A stretch of DNA of 34,313 nucleotides from an uncultured Clostridium sp. (lineage in GTDB: Bacteria > Bacillota > Clostridia > TANB77 > CAG-508), in NCBI GenBank assembly GCA_900554635.1, contig USHY01000009.1:1-34313 (forward strand), read 5' to 3'. The translations under genes were made by a program, and so were the position numbers. The notes under the pieces were generated by a model. It worked only from the letters and a program-made list of their open reading frames with translations. It was not told the origin of the DNA and searched no databases. Below, piece by piece: positions 9,312 to 16,262 of the stretch (position 1 is the stretch's first letter; every line of letters starts with the position of its first letter).

Positions 9312-9968
9312 TTATTTTACCCTAAATATTCCTGCTTTTATTTTTATCCCATCATTTTTAAATTTTATCTCATGTTCTGTTTCAATATTATTCCAAAAAT
9401 CTGGTTCTTTATCTAAATCGTATGTTACTTTTACTTGTTCAAATCCTTCTTCTTTAAAGTATTCCAAGCTTTCTGTAAACAGTTCATCATCATCTGTTTT
9501 GAAATAAATTTCCCCATTTGGCACCAAGATTTTTTTATATTTTTCTAGTTGTCTAGTATGTGTTAGTCTTCTTTTTTTATGTCTTGGTTTCGGCCATGGA
9601 TTACAAAAATTTATGTATATTCTTTCAATATTATCATTTTCATCAAAAATATTATTTATCTCCTCAACATCGTATCTTGTTAAAGCAATGTTTGGTACAT
9701 CCTTATTTTCAAACTCTTCTATAATATTTCTGTTGGCCATTCCCAAAATTGCATCAATTAAATCCACTGCAACAAAATTAACCTCTGGATTATCCTTTGC
9801 TGCCTTCTTCACAAAAAATCCTTTCCCACAGCCCAATTCAAGATGTATAGGATTTTCCTCATTCTTAAAAAACTCCTTCCATCTCCCCTTAAACTTCTCC
9901 GGCTCCATAACAAAAAATTCACTCTGAGCCAACTCCACCTTAGCCCAAGGCTTATTCCTAATTCTCAT
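9312..9968 (-). CDS. trmB: tRNA (guanine-46-N7)-methyltransferase TrmB
   Basis: A 218-residue class I SAM methyltransferase that makes m7G46 in the variable loop of tRNA. Evidence: the SAM-binding ELGCGKGFFVKKAA (residues about 44-57), the acidic AVDL after beta-2, and the family signature NPWPKPRHKKRRLTH, whose positively charged stretch contacts tRNA. Length is normal. The ATG at 9968 follows AAGGAG with a 10-nt gap, and a good promoter lies at 9991-10019. The gene stands alone, upstream of but transcriptionally separate from rpoB. CCGGAG occurs inside it at MEPEKF, but there CGG is out of frame and no shift is needed. Confidence 0.93.
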   Translation of the reverse strand: MRIRNKPWAKVELAQSEFFVMEPEKFKGRWKEFFKNEENPIHLELGCGKGFFVKKAAKDNPEVNFVAVDLIDAILGMANRNIIEEFENKDVPNIALTRYDVEEINNIFDENDNIERIYINFCNPWPKPRHKKRRLTHTRQLEKYKKILVPNGEIYFKTDDDELFTESLEYFKEEGFEQVKVTYDLDKEPDFWNNIETEHEIKFKNDGIKIKAGIFRVK

Positions 9969-9990
9969 TTTTTATTCTCCTTACTTTTCT

Positions 9991-10019
9991 ATTATAATGT
10001 ATGTTTCTCAAAATTTCAA
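9991..10019 (-). promoter_or_regulatory. Promoter of trmB
   Basis: Minus-strand TTGAAA (10014-10019), a 17-bp spacer and a perfect TATAAT (9991-9996), giving a leader of about 15 nt. Confidence 0.75.
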
Positions 10020-10079
10020 TTGTTTCTATTTCATTTGTCATATCTCTTAGTTAAAAAAATAGTTTTTCCTTATAAAATA

Positions 10080-10108
10080 TTGACAAATTGAAGAAACAAT
10101 GCTAAAAT
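10080..10108 (+). promoter_or_regulatory. Promoter of the antitoxin RNA
   Basis: TTGACA (10080-10085), a 17-bp spacer and TAAAAT (10103-10108), with transcription predicted from about 10115. No coding gene follows before the terminator at 10154-10174, so this strong promoter must serve a small RNA. Confidence 0.8.
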
Positions 10109-10129
10109 ATAAATAGCTTAAGCAAAGAG

Positions 10130-10151
10130 AGTTCGTATGGACATTTGTTCA
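10130..10151 (+). repeat. Direct repeat copy 1 (DRa and DRb) in the antitoxin RNA
   Basis: AGTTCGTATG (10130-10139), a 5-base gap, then TTGTTCA (10145-10151). Both blocks recur in the same order at 10303-10328. Confidence 0.8.
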
Positions 10152-10153
10152 TG

Positions 10154-10174
10154 AGATGTGTTGACCGCACATCT
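10154..10174 (+). terminator. Terminator of the antitoxin RNA
   Basis: A 7-bp stem AGATGTG/CACATCT with loop TTGACCG, followed by a run of T (10174-10180) and further T-rich sequence. Confidence 0.85.
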
Positions 10175-10195
10175 TTTTTTATTTTTAATAACAAA

Positions 10196-10220
10196 AAAGG
10201 TGGTTGACCAGACCACCTTT
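10196..10220 (-). terminator. Terminator of the toxin mRNA
   Basis: A 9-bp perfect stem (10196-10204 with 10212-10220) and 7-nt loop, followed on the minus strand by six T. Its loop CTGGTCA is complementary to the antitoxin loop TTGACCG over TGACC, extendable to GTTGACC by opening the stem. The two terminators face each other across about 20 bp. Confidence 0.85.
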
Positions 10221-10232
10221 ACTAGCTATGTA

Positions 10233-10319
10233 CTAGTTTTGAGAGTTTTGGTCGTTTTTTTCGTTATTACTAAGTAATAGTAACACTATCAAACGCCAAA
10301 TAAGTTCGTATGATGACAC
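10233..10319 (-). CDS. 28-residue membrane peptide, putative type I toxin
   Basis: A tiny gene starting at GTG (10319) behind an excellent ribosome site (AAAGGAGG, 9 nt upstream) and ending in TAG. The peptide begins MSSYELIWRLIVLLLL, a short hydrophobic helix with charged residues at its start, and ends in a polar tail of Asn, Gln, Lys and Glu. Size and layout fit small membrane-acting toxins of the Fst or holin-like type, though the sequence is not a close match to Fst. The mRNA starts near 10361 and ends near 10188 (about 174 nt). Its 5' end TCCTTTA (10360-10354) can pair with TAAAGGA (10337-10331) of its own ribosome site, a typical way of delaying translation. The antitoxin repeats cover the region from the ribosome site to codon 6. 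Confidence 0.78.
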   Translation of the reverse strand: MSSYELIWRLIVLLLLSNNEKNDQNSQN

Positions 10320-10328
10320 GCTTGTTCA
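10303..10328 (+). repeat. Direct repeat copy 2 (DRa and DRb) over the toxin start
   Basis: AGTTCGTATG (10303-10312), a 9-base gap, then TTGTTCA (10322-10328). On the toxin mRNA, DRb lies between the ribosome site and the GTG, and DRa covers codons 3-6. Confidence 0.8.
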
Positions 10329-10367
10329 CCTCCTTTATCAAAGATTTCCTTTGTAAAGGATATAGGT

Positions 10368-10396
10368 ATTATATATTGCTTTTTCCTTTTTGTCAA
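10368..10396 (-). promoter_or_regulatory. Consensus promoter of the toxin mRNA
   Basis: A perfect TTGACA (10391-10396), 17-bp spacer and perfect TATAAT (10368-10373) on the minus strand. Such a strong promoter before a 28-residue gene fits a toxin held down after transcription. Confidence 0.88.
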
Positions 10397-10426
10397 TGTA
10401 TTGTTGTAAAAAATCTATCCTCTTAA

Positions 10427-10455
10427 TTGCATTTTTTTCTTTTTTATAGTATATT
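10427..10455 (+). promoter_or_regulatory. Putative cdd promoter
   Basis: TTGCAT (10427-10432), a 17-bp spacer and TATATT (10450-10455). It diverges from the toxin promoter 30 bp away. Confidence 0.5.
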
Positions 10456-10480
10456 ATATTTAATTGAAAGTGAGGTTTTT

Positions 10481-10873
10481 ATGAGTTTGGATGAAGTTAT
10501 AAAAATTGCCAAGGAGGTTCGTAGAAATGCGTATTCTCCATATTCGCATTATTATGTTGGTGCTGCTCTTGTGTGCAAGGATGGGAAGGTTTTTGCTGGT
10601 TGTAATATTGAAAATCAGGGCATAATGTCTATTTGTGCTGAAAGGGTTGCTTTTACTAAGGCCATTTCTGAAGGTGAACATGATTTTGATTATATTGTTA
10701 TTTGTGGGGGTGCTGATTTAGAGCATTTAGATTCTTGTACTCCTTGTGGATACTGCAGACAATTTATGAGTGAGTTTGTTGATAAAGATTTTAAAGTTTT
10801 TCTTCTTAGAGAAAATGATGAGGCACAAGTCTATAGTATTCAAGACTTGTTACCCCATTCCTTTGATTTGTAA
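10481..10873 (+). CDS. cdd: Cytidine deaminase
   Basis: A 130-residue homotetrameric-type cytidine deaminase that converts cytidine and deoxycytidine to uridine and deoxyuridine in pyrimidine salvage. The zinc site is intact: CAER (catalytic Glu) and PCGYCRQ (second and third Cys), with the substrate motif AGCNIENQG before them. The ATG at 10481 is chosen because GTGAGG precedes it by 5 nt and the family starts here; the frame is open 54 bases further upstream, but that stretch is T-rich and lacks a ribosome site. It runs tail to tail into proS with a single base between the stop codons. Confidence 0.93.
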   Translation: MSLDEVIKIAKEVRRNAYSPYSHYYVGAALVCKDGKVFAGCNIENQGIMSICAERVAFTKAISEGEHDFDYIVICGGADLEHLDSCTPCGYCRQFMSEFVDKDFKVFLLRENDEAQVYSIQDLLPHSFDL

Positions 10874-10874
10874 G

Positions 10875-12311
10875 TTAATATTGTCTACCCCAAATCATGT
10901 ATATTTTTGCTGGAGCTCCACAGCATACACATTTGTCTCCGATCTGCTCTTGATTAAACGGCATGCACCTTGAATGGGCTCCTGTCAATTCTTTTATTTT
11001 GTCTTCACACTCTTGTTTTCCACACCACATTGTTTTAATAAATCCTTGGTTTGTATTAATTTTTTCAACAAATTCATCTAAATTATTAGCAGTTGTTGTT
11101 CTTTTTTCCATATTTTTCTTGCACTCTTCATACATGTTTTCTTGTATAGCTTCCAACACTTTTCCAAGCCTTTTTCCCACATCTTCAAATTTAACCGCTA
11201 TTTTTTCAAAAGTATCTCTCCTTACAAAAACACATTCACCTTTTTCAATATCCTTTGGTCCTATTTCAATTCTTACAGGCACACCCTTCATTTCCCATTC
11301 ATTGAATTTATATCCTGGGGTATAATCTTCTCTTGTATCACACTTAATTCGATACTCTTGACTTAGTGTTTTACTAATCTCTTCTGCCTTATTTTTTACT
11401 TTTGGCTTGTGCATCGCTATTGGTATTACTACTGCTTGTATTGGCGCTACTCTTGGTGGTAGCTTTAAACCTCTGTTATCTCCATGAGCCATTATTGTGG
11501 CTCCAATTAGCCTTGTGCTTATTCCCCAAGAAGTTTGATATGCATATTCTTCTTTTCCATCTTTATTCTGAAATTTAATACCAAATGGTTTTGAAAAATT
11601 TTGTCCAAAATAATGCGAAGTTCCTGCTTGAAGTGCCCTGCCATCATGCATTAAAGTTTCTACTGTGTAGGTATCTTCTGCCCCAGCAAATTTTTCTTTT
11701 TCTGTTTTCTTTCCTTTAATTACTGGTATTGCAAGTAAGTTTTCTATTACATCTGAATATATATCAAGCATCATTATGGTTCTTGTTTTTGCTTCCTCTG
11801 GGGTAGAATGAACGGTGTGGCCTTCTTGCCACAGAAATTCTCTTGAACGTAAAAATGGTCTTGTTTCCTTTTCCCATCTTAAAACATTACACCATTGGTT
11901 ATACACCATTGGTAAATCTCGCCACGACTTGGTCCATTTTGAATATAGTGTTGAAAACATTGTTTCTGAAGTTGGCCTAATACATAATTTTTCTTCTAAT
12001 TTTTCTTGCCCACCCATTGTAACCCATGCAACTTCTGGTGCAAATCCTTCTACATGAGCCTTTTCTTTATTTAATAGGCTTTCTGGAATTAAAACCGGCA
12101 AATAAATATTTTCAACTCCTGATTTTTTGAATTTTTCATCTGCATATTTTTGTATGTTTTCCCATATTGCGTATCCATAAGGTTTTATCGCTATGCATCC
12201 TTTTGTATCTGTATAGTCTGCTAAATCTGCTTTTATAACTATGTCAGTGTACCATTTTGCAAAATTCTCCTCAATATTTGTTATTTCCTTAACAAAATTA
12301 TTTTCATTCAT
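10875..12311 (-). CDS. proS: Prolyl-tRNA synthetase (archaeal/eukaryotic-like type)
   Basis: A 478-residue class II synthetase that charges tRNA-Pro. It is the shorter type without the inserted editing domain. Seen: motif 2 region (LRWEKETRPFLRSREFLWQEGHT, residues about 143-165), motif 3 region (GDNRGLKLPPRVAPIQAVVIPI), and a C-terminal zinc-like domain with MWCGKQEC and KCVCCG, ending in the characteristic GRQY. It follows the YgjV-like gene by 17 nt in the same direction and probably shares its promoter at 13066-13094. No T-box leader is visible upstream. The ATG at 12311 follows AAAGGATG. Confidence 0.95.
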   Translation of the reverse strand: MNENNFVKEITNIEENFAKWYTDIVIKADLADYTDTKGCIAIKPYGYAIWENIQKYADEKFKKSGVENIYLPVLIPESLLNKEKAHVEGFAPEVAWVTMGGQEKLEEKLCIRPTSETMFSTLYSKWTKSWRDLPMVYNQWCNVLRWEKETRPFLRSREFLWQEGHTVHSTPEEAKTRTIMMLDIYSDVIENLLAIPVIKGKKTEKEKFAGAEDTYTVETLMHDGRALQAGTSHYFGQNFSKPFGIKFQNKDGKEEYAYQTSWGISTRLIGATIMAHGDNRGLKLPPRVAPIQAVVIPIAMHKPKVKNKAEEISKTLSQEYRIKCDTREDYTPGYKFNEWEMKGVPVRIEIGPKDIEKGECVFVRRDTFEKIAVKFEDVGKRLGKVLEAIQENMYEECKKNMEKRTTTANNLDEFVEKINTNQGFIKTMWCGKQECEDKIKELTGAHSRCMPFNQEQIGDKCVCCGAPAKIYMIWGRQY

Positions 12312-12328
12312 AATAACTTACATCCTTT

Positions 12329-12958
12329 CTATCTTTTTATTAGCCTCCATTTAACAAGAGGCAATTCGGGGGAAAAGTTTAGATCCTCTTCACTTGCTTT
12401 GAATTTTAGTTTAAGATAAATTTTAAGTATTCTCTTTTGTAAATTAAAGTTATAGTCATGTTGTAATAATGCAAATATTGTTGAAATAATGATTGCACTT
12501 TCTGTTATTATTCCAATGTATGCCATTACAAAAGCATCATATATTATCCAACATACACATGTTTCTATTTGCCCATATCTTAGTATTTTTGTGCTTGGTT
12601 GCCATGTGAAAATTACGCCTGATAGAGATGCTAAAATTGGCAAAATATCGTAAATGTTGTTATATGTTATTGCTCCACATAATAGTGAGATGAAAATAAA
12701 AATGATAAAGGCAATCTTGTTTTTCTGTTCCTTTGTATTGCTGTTTTTTTCACATATATAAAACACTATGCACCTTATCATGTTTATTGAAAACATCATC
12801 ATTCCGGAATATGCTTTTATTAATAAATACTGTAGGGAATATAAAAAGAATGAGCCTATCTGCCATAGAAGAATTTTCGGCTTGCTTTTTTGTTGAATAC
12901 TAATTACATATATCACAAATGCAACGAACCCAACTATTTGGCTAAAAAAAATATTCAT
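12329..12958 (-). CDS. YgjV-family inner membrane protein
   Basis: A 209-residue membrane protein of unknown function with about six to seven hydrophobic segments. It begins MNIFFSQIVGFVAFVIYVIS and contains YDAFVMAYIGIITESAIIIST, the C-terminal pattern of the YgjV (Imp-YgjV) family. The C-terminal 40 residues are basic and cytoplasmic in character. The ATG at 12958 follows GGGAGGT. It is first gene of a two-gene unit with proS; no functional link is known. Confidence 0.75.
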   Translation of the reverse strand: MNIFFSQIVGFVAFVIYVISIQQKSKPKILLWQIGSFFLYSLQYLLIKAYSGMMMFSINMIRCIVFYICEKNSNTKEQKNKIAFIIFIFISLLCGAITYNNIYDILPILASLSGVIFTWQPSTKILRYGQIETCVCWIIYDAFVMAYIGIITESAIIISTIFALLQHDYNFNLQKRILKIYLKLKFKASEEDLNFSPELPLVKWRLIKR

Positions 12959-13065
12959 AGAGACCTCCCTTTCAAATTACAACATTTTTATGTTATTATT
13001 TGAATAGTTCTACGAATTTTAGTATGAATTAATTTCGAATTTTGCAACTTAAATTTTACGAGCTA

Positions 13066-13094
13066 ATTATATTCTCATTTTATGTGATTGTCAA
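13066..13094 (-). promoter_or_regulatory. Consensus promoter for ygjV-like-proS
   Basis: A perfect TTGACA (13089-13094), 17-bp spacer and perfect TATAAT (13066-13071) on the minus strand. Confidence 0.85.
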
Positions 13095-13170
13095 TACATT
13101 GGTACATAGTTTTCATCGTGTTGTTTTGACATAAAAGCACAAATTTTTTTCGTTTTTTTTCAAAAAAATA

Positions 13171-13199
13171 TTGACTTTTTTCTAAAAATATTGCATAAT
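13171..13199 (+). promoter_or_regulatory. Promoter of purA
   Basis: TTGACT (13171-13176), a 17-bp spacer and CATAAT (13194-13199). Transcription is predicted near 13206, inside the following palindrome. Confidence 0.75.
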
Positions 13200-13203
13200 T
13201 AAG

Positions 13204-13240
13204 TATGTTCTTAAAGGCGAAATTTCGTTTAAGAACATAT
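13204..13240 (+). promoter_or_regulatory. Palindrome at the purA transcription start
   Basis: A 12-bp inverted repeat (TATGTTCTTAAA at 13204-13215 and TTTAAGAACATA at 13229-13240) surrounds the self-complementary CGAAATTTCG. It lies exactly where purA transcription should begin, so it could be a repressor operator or a 5' stabilising hairpin. T-rich sequence follows. Confidence 0.55.
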
Positions 13241-13266
13241 TTTATTTTGTTTAGGATGTGATTTTT

Positions 13267-14535
13267 ATGTCAAAAGTTGATGTTGTTTTAGGCGCATTTT
13301 ACGGAGACGAAGGGAAAGGTAAAATTATTGATTATCTTTCAAAAGATGCTGACATTGCTGTTAGATTTTCAGGTGGTAGTAATGCTGGACATTCTATTGA
13401 AGTTGATGGCAAAAAATTTGCTTTTCATTTAATTCCTTCAGGAATCTTTAACAAAGGAACTTTAGCAGTTATAGGAAACGGAGTTGTAGTTGATCCAAAA
13501 CTTTTAATTGATGAAATGAATGAATTAGAGGCTAATGGAATTTCTACAGAAAATCTTTACATTAGTGAAAAAGCTCACATTGTTTTCCCTTACCATATTG
13601 AAATGGATAAACTTTTAGAGGAAAATCGTGGTGCTGGAAAAATTGGAACTACTGCAAGAGGTATTGGACCTGCATACTGTGATAAGTATGAAAGATGCGG
13701 AATTAGAGCAGAAGACTTTATTAGTGATAGATTTGAAGAGTTATTAACAATTAATGTTAATAATAAAAACAAGATATTTGAAGCTTATGGTCGACAAACA
13801 TTTGATGCCAAAGCAATGTTTGAAGAATATAAAAAATATGCTGAAATATTAAAACCACATATTATAGATACAATTACATTATTACATAATGCAATTGAAA
13901 GTGGTAAAAAAGTTCTTTGCGAAGGTGCACAAGCATCTCTACTTGATATAGATTTTGGTAGTTACCCATTTGTTACTTCTTCAAACCCTACTATTGGTGG
14001 TGTTTGCACAGGAAGTGGTATTGGTGCAAAAAACATTGGTGAAGTTTATGGAGTTATAAAAGCTTATGCTTCTCGTGTTGGTAGTGGCCCATTTGTTACT
14101 GAACAAAACAATGAGATTGGTGATACTATTAGAGAATTAGGACATGAATATGGTGTAACAACAAAAAGACCTAGAAGATGCGGCTGGTTAGATTTAGTTG
14201 CATTAAAGTATGTTGTTAGATTAAATGGTCTTACAGGCCTTGCAATAAACCATGTTGACACTATTGGAAAACTTCCAAAAATAAAGGTATGTGTTGGTTA
14301 TAACTATAATGGAAAAGTTACAACAGACTTTACAACAAATGTTGATTTCCTAACAAATTCAACAGCTGTTTATGAAGAGTTTGATGGAAACTTTGGTGAC
14401 ATTAGCCATTGTAAAACAAGAAAAGAACTTCCTGAAAATGCACAAAAATACTTAAATAGAATTGAAGAATTTATCGGTATTCCAATTAAGTTTATTGGAA
14501 CTGGTGCTGGAAGAGAAGCTATGATTATTGAATAA
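13267..14535 (+). CDS. purA: Adenylosuccinate synthetase
   Basis: A 422-residue GTP-dependent enzyme joining IMP and aspartate, the first committed step to AMP. Seen: the N-terminal P-loop GAFYGDEGKGK, SGGSNAGHSI, GTTARGIGPAY, EGAQASLLDIDFGSYPFVTSSNP and the C-terminal TKRPRRCGWLD. The ATG at 13267 is chosen because the family begins MxKVDVVLG and AGGATG lies 8-9 nt upstream; a GTG three codons earlier is also open. The gene has its own promoter and terminator and is alone. All CGG trinucleotides inside it are out of frame (for example TAC GGA), so no shift is called for. Confidence 0.97.
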   Translation: MSKVDVVLGAFYGDEGKGKIIDYLSKDADIAVRFSGGSNAGHSIEVDGKKFAFHLIPSGIFNKGTLAVIGNGVVVDPKLLIDEMNELEANGISTENLYISEKAHIVFPYHIEMDKLLEENRGAGKIGTTARGIGPAYCDKYERCGIRAEDFISDRFEELLTINVNNKNKIFEAYGRQTFDAKAMFEEYKKYAEILKPHIIDTITLLHNAIESGKKVLCEGAQASLLDIDFGSYPFVTSSNPTIGGVCTGSGIGAKNIGEVYGVIKAYASRVGSGPFVTEQNNEIGDTIRELGHEYGVTTKRPRRCGWLDLVALKYVVRLNGLTGLAINHVDTIGKLPKIKVCVGYNYNGKVTTDFTTNVDFLTNSTAVYEEFDGNFGDISHCKTRKELPENAQKYLNRIEEFIGIPIKFIGTGAGREAMIIE

Positions 14536-14542
14536 ATATTTT

Positions 14543-14569
14543 AAAACAGGTATTTTTAATACCTGTTTT
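14543..14569. terminator. Bidirectional terminator between purA and the 14572 gene
   Basis: An 11-bp perfect stem (14543-14553 with 14559-14569), 5-nt loop, T run on the plus side and an A run on the other, serving the two converging genes. Confidence 0.85.
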
Positions 14570-14571
14570 TT

Positions 14572-15507
14572 CTATTCTCTTTCAATTAAATCTGTATCAA
14601 TAATTACTGGTTCACCTGGCTCAGCTTCTCTTTCCTCTACTCCTGAATCAATTATTCCTCCTGCTCCTTTTGATAAATATCTTTTGTTTGGTTTAATTAG
14701 TATTCCTATATTTGATTCTTCTTTCTCTGTTCCAAAATCTCTATATTTAAGTCCCGCCTCTTTAAATTTTTGTTTTAAATACTCAATATGCTTTGCTTTT
14801 GCACTTTTTGTATCTACTTTTGGTTGTATTTCAGCTACAAACACGGTTTTTCCATCATTATCTTTAACTTCTTCTCTTAGTAATGGCTGTATAATATTAG
14901 GATGATACGGAATTTCGAATTTTTCTCTTGTTTCACCCATTTTTACTACGTATCCATTAGTTTCAATAACTACACTATATGTCCCTCTAGATAACCTCTT
15001 TAGTGGTTTTCCATTTGATATTTCGTGCATCATAATTTTAACGAAATCGTTCATTTGGCTTTTTATTATACTTCCTAAAGTATCTTCATCGATTAATTCT
15101 TTTTCAAATAATTCATACGCATAGCTGTTTTCTTCTTTAATTCTATTTTGTTCTTTCTCTTCTAGCAATTCTATAAATTCTGGTATTTCTTCAACATCTA
15201 GTTTTTTATATATTTTAGAAATGTTATCAACAATCATTTTTTGCCCATCTTTTATATCTGAAACAGCTTTGACAAGATAAAAAGCCTCATCTTCATAAGC
15301 ATTGTTTAATAATTTTTCAAAATTCTCTAAAATTGCTTTTTGCCCATCTTGTGTTATTTTTAGTGAGTTAATAATATCCTCCAATAATCCAAATTTATAA
15401 AAATCTTTATCTCTTAAAATTTCAGGTAATTTATTTTCCAACATTTTCATATTTTCAGGTTTCAACAATTCTTTAATTAACTTTACTTTTTCCAAATAAT
15501 TGTCCAT
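14572..15507 (-). CDS. Hypothetical protein with degenerate kinase-like C-terminal half
   Basis: An uncharacterised 311-residue protein. Residues 1-130 are helical and acidic with a repeated KDGQK/QDGQK unit. From about 170 it resembles a protein-kinase or aminoglycoside-phosphotransferase fold: a glycine loop and beta-3 lysine (RLSRGTYSVV then GYVVKMG), a possible catalytic segment (YRDFG followed by ESNIGIL) and a late VIIDTDLIE that could be the metal-binding Asp. The catalytic spacing is unusual, so it may be inactive. The ATG at 15507 follows GGAGGTAG. It is monocistronic. The kinase reading is an inference from patterns only. Confidence 0.6.
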   Translation of the reverse strand: MDNYLEKVKLIKELLKPENMKMLENKLPEILRDKDFYKFGLLEDIINSLKITQDGQKAILENFEKLLNNAYEDEAFYLVKAVSDIKDGQKMIVDNISKIYKKLDVEEIPEFIELLEEKEQNRIKEENSYAYELFEKELIDEDTLGSIIKSQMNDFVKIMMHEISNGKPLKRLSRGTYSVVIETNGYVVKMGETREKFEIPYHPNIIQPLLREEVKDNDGKTVFVAEIQPKVDTKSAKAKHIEYLKQKFKEAGLKYRDFGTEKEESNIGILIKPNKRYLSKGAGGIIDSGVEEREAEPGEPVIIDTDLIERE

Positions 15508-15639
15508 GTCTACCTCCCCTTTTTCCTATTTATACTATATAACATTTTTAGGTTAAAAACAAGTAAATATTTTAATAAATCTATTGTTTTTTATAATTAT
15601 TTTATGTTATTATTTATTATGAAAAAGGAGTTGGTTTTT

Positions 15640-16233
15640 ATGCCGTCGAGAGCTAAGAGTAAAAAGTCTATTAAGAATTTAAAAAGATTTAAGAGCGCTA
15701 AATTTAATTATGCAAAATTTGTTAAAGATTATTATATAGAAAAAGGTGAAGCTTATATTTCTGCTAAGGTAAATTCCATTGATGATGTTATTTCTAAGTA
15801 TTCTACAAAAGGTTATGAGTGGATTAACCCTGATTTTGCAAGTTATATCGAAGAAAGCGCTTATTATATTCCTATTGAAGAGAGAATTATTATTGAAATT
15901 TGTGGTGGTAATTTTTCTGAGGAAGAACAGGCTTTAATCACTAAAGTTTTAAAAGATTATTTTGGGTTAAAACTTGGAGATAAATATTTGGATTTAGATA
16001 TTAATAAGCACAAATCATTTATTCTATTTTTATTTGGAATCATAAGTCTCGGAATTTTTGCAGTTTTAAGTAGATTTTCTCTTATTACAGCATTAAATGA
16101 GGTTATTTTACTTCTATTCTGGTTCTTCCTTTGGGAGTATGCAGACTTAGGCTGGATTGAGAGAAGCAACATTCAAATTGAAAGGCTTGAAGCAGGCCAG
16201 CTTTCTACTGCTAAAATTGTTTTCTTAGATTAA
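15640..16233 (+). CDS. Hypothetical membrane protein
   Basis: A protein of 197 residues that I do not recognise. The N-terminus is very basic (MPSRAKSKKSIKNLKRFKSA), the middle is soluble and acidic, and two adjacent hydrophobic segments (around residues 127-165) form a hairpin near the C-terminus, followed by a cytoplasmic tail. The ATG at 15640 is chosen for the AGGAG site just upstream; the frame is open another 36 bases, but without a ribosome site. It ends in its own terminator and converges with the LTA-synthase-like gene. Confidence 0.7.
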   Translation: MPSRAKSKKSIKNLKRFKSAKFNYAKFVKDYYIEKGEAYISAKVNSIDDVISKYSTKGYEWINPDFASYIEESAYYIPIEERIIIEICGGNFSEEEQALITKVLKDYFGLKLGDKYLDLDINKHKSFILFLFGIISLGIFAVLSRFSLITALNEVILLLFWFFLWEYADLGWIERSNIQIERLEAGQLSTAKIVFLD

Positions 16234-16262
16234 AAAATCCCCTTAAAAAAGGGAATTTTTTT
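16232..16262 (+). terminator. Terminator after the 15640-16233 gene
   Basis: A stem with one bulge (AAAAAATCCC with GGGAATTTTTT) around an A-rich loop, ending in a T run on the plus strand; it also overlaps the stop of the converging gene. Confidence 0.7.

Larger units (their letters stand above)
10115..10180 (+). ncRNA. Antisense-type antitoxin RNA (RNA II-like)
   Basis: A predicted transcript of about 65 nt from the promoter at 10080-10108 to the terminator at 10154-10174. It carries copies of the two repeat blocks AGTTCGTATG and TTGTTCA, which also occur on this strand across the toxin start, so the RNA is complementary to the toxin mRNA at the ribosome site and early codons. Its terminator loop (TTGACCG) is complementary to the toxin mRNA terminator loop. 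This is the design of RNA II (about 66 nt) in the par locus of enterococcal plasmid pAD1, which blocks translation of Fst. The assignment rests on architecture; expression is inferred. Confidence 0.75.
12959..13266. other. Divergent control region between ygjV-like and purA (308 bases)
   Basis: No gene. It holds a consensus minus-strand promoter (13066-13094), a plus-strand promoter for purA (13171-13199) and a palindrome at the purA transcript start (13204-13240). The minus-strand leader of about 100 nt has a weak 5-bp hairpin near 12985. No riboswitch was recognised. Confidence 0.7.

Noticed and set aside
9899..9904. CCGGAG in trmB as another recoding site
   Set aside because: Here the codons are CCG GAG (Pro-Glu); CGG is out of frame and the protein is unbroken.
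10427..10480. Longer cdd start at 10427
   Set aside because: The extra 18 residues are Phe/Leu-rich translation of a T-rich promoter region; GTGAGG supports the ATG at 10481.
12312..13065. T-box or other riboswitch before proS
   Set aside because: No T-box consensus or specifier stem is visible; proS directly follows another gene and shares its promoter.
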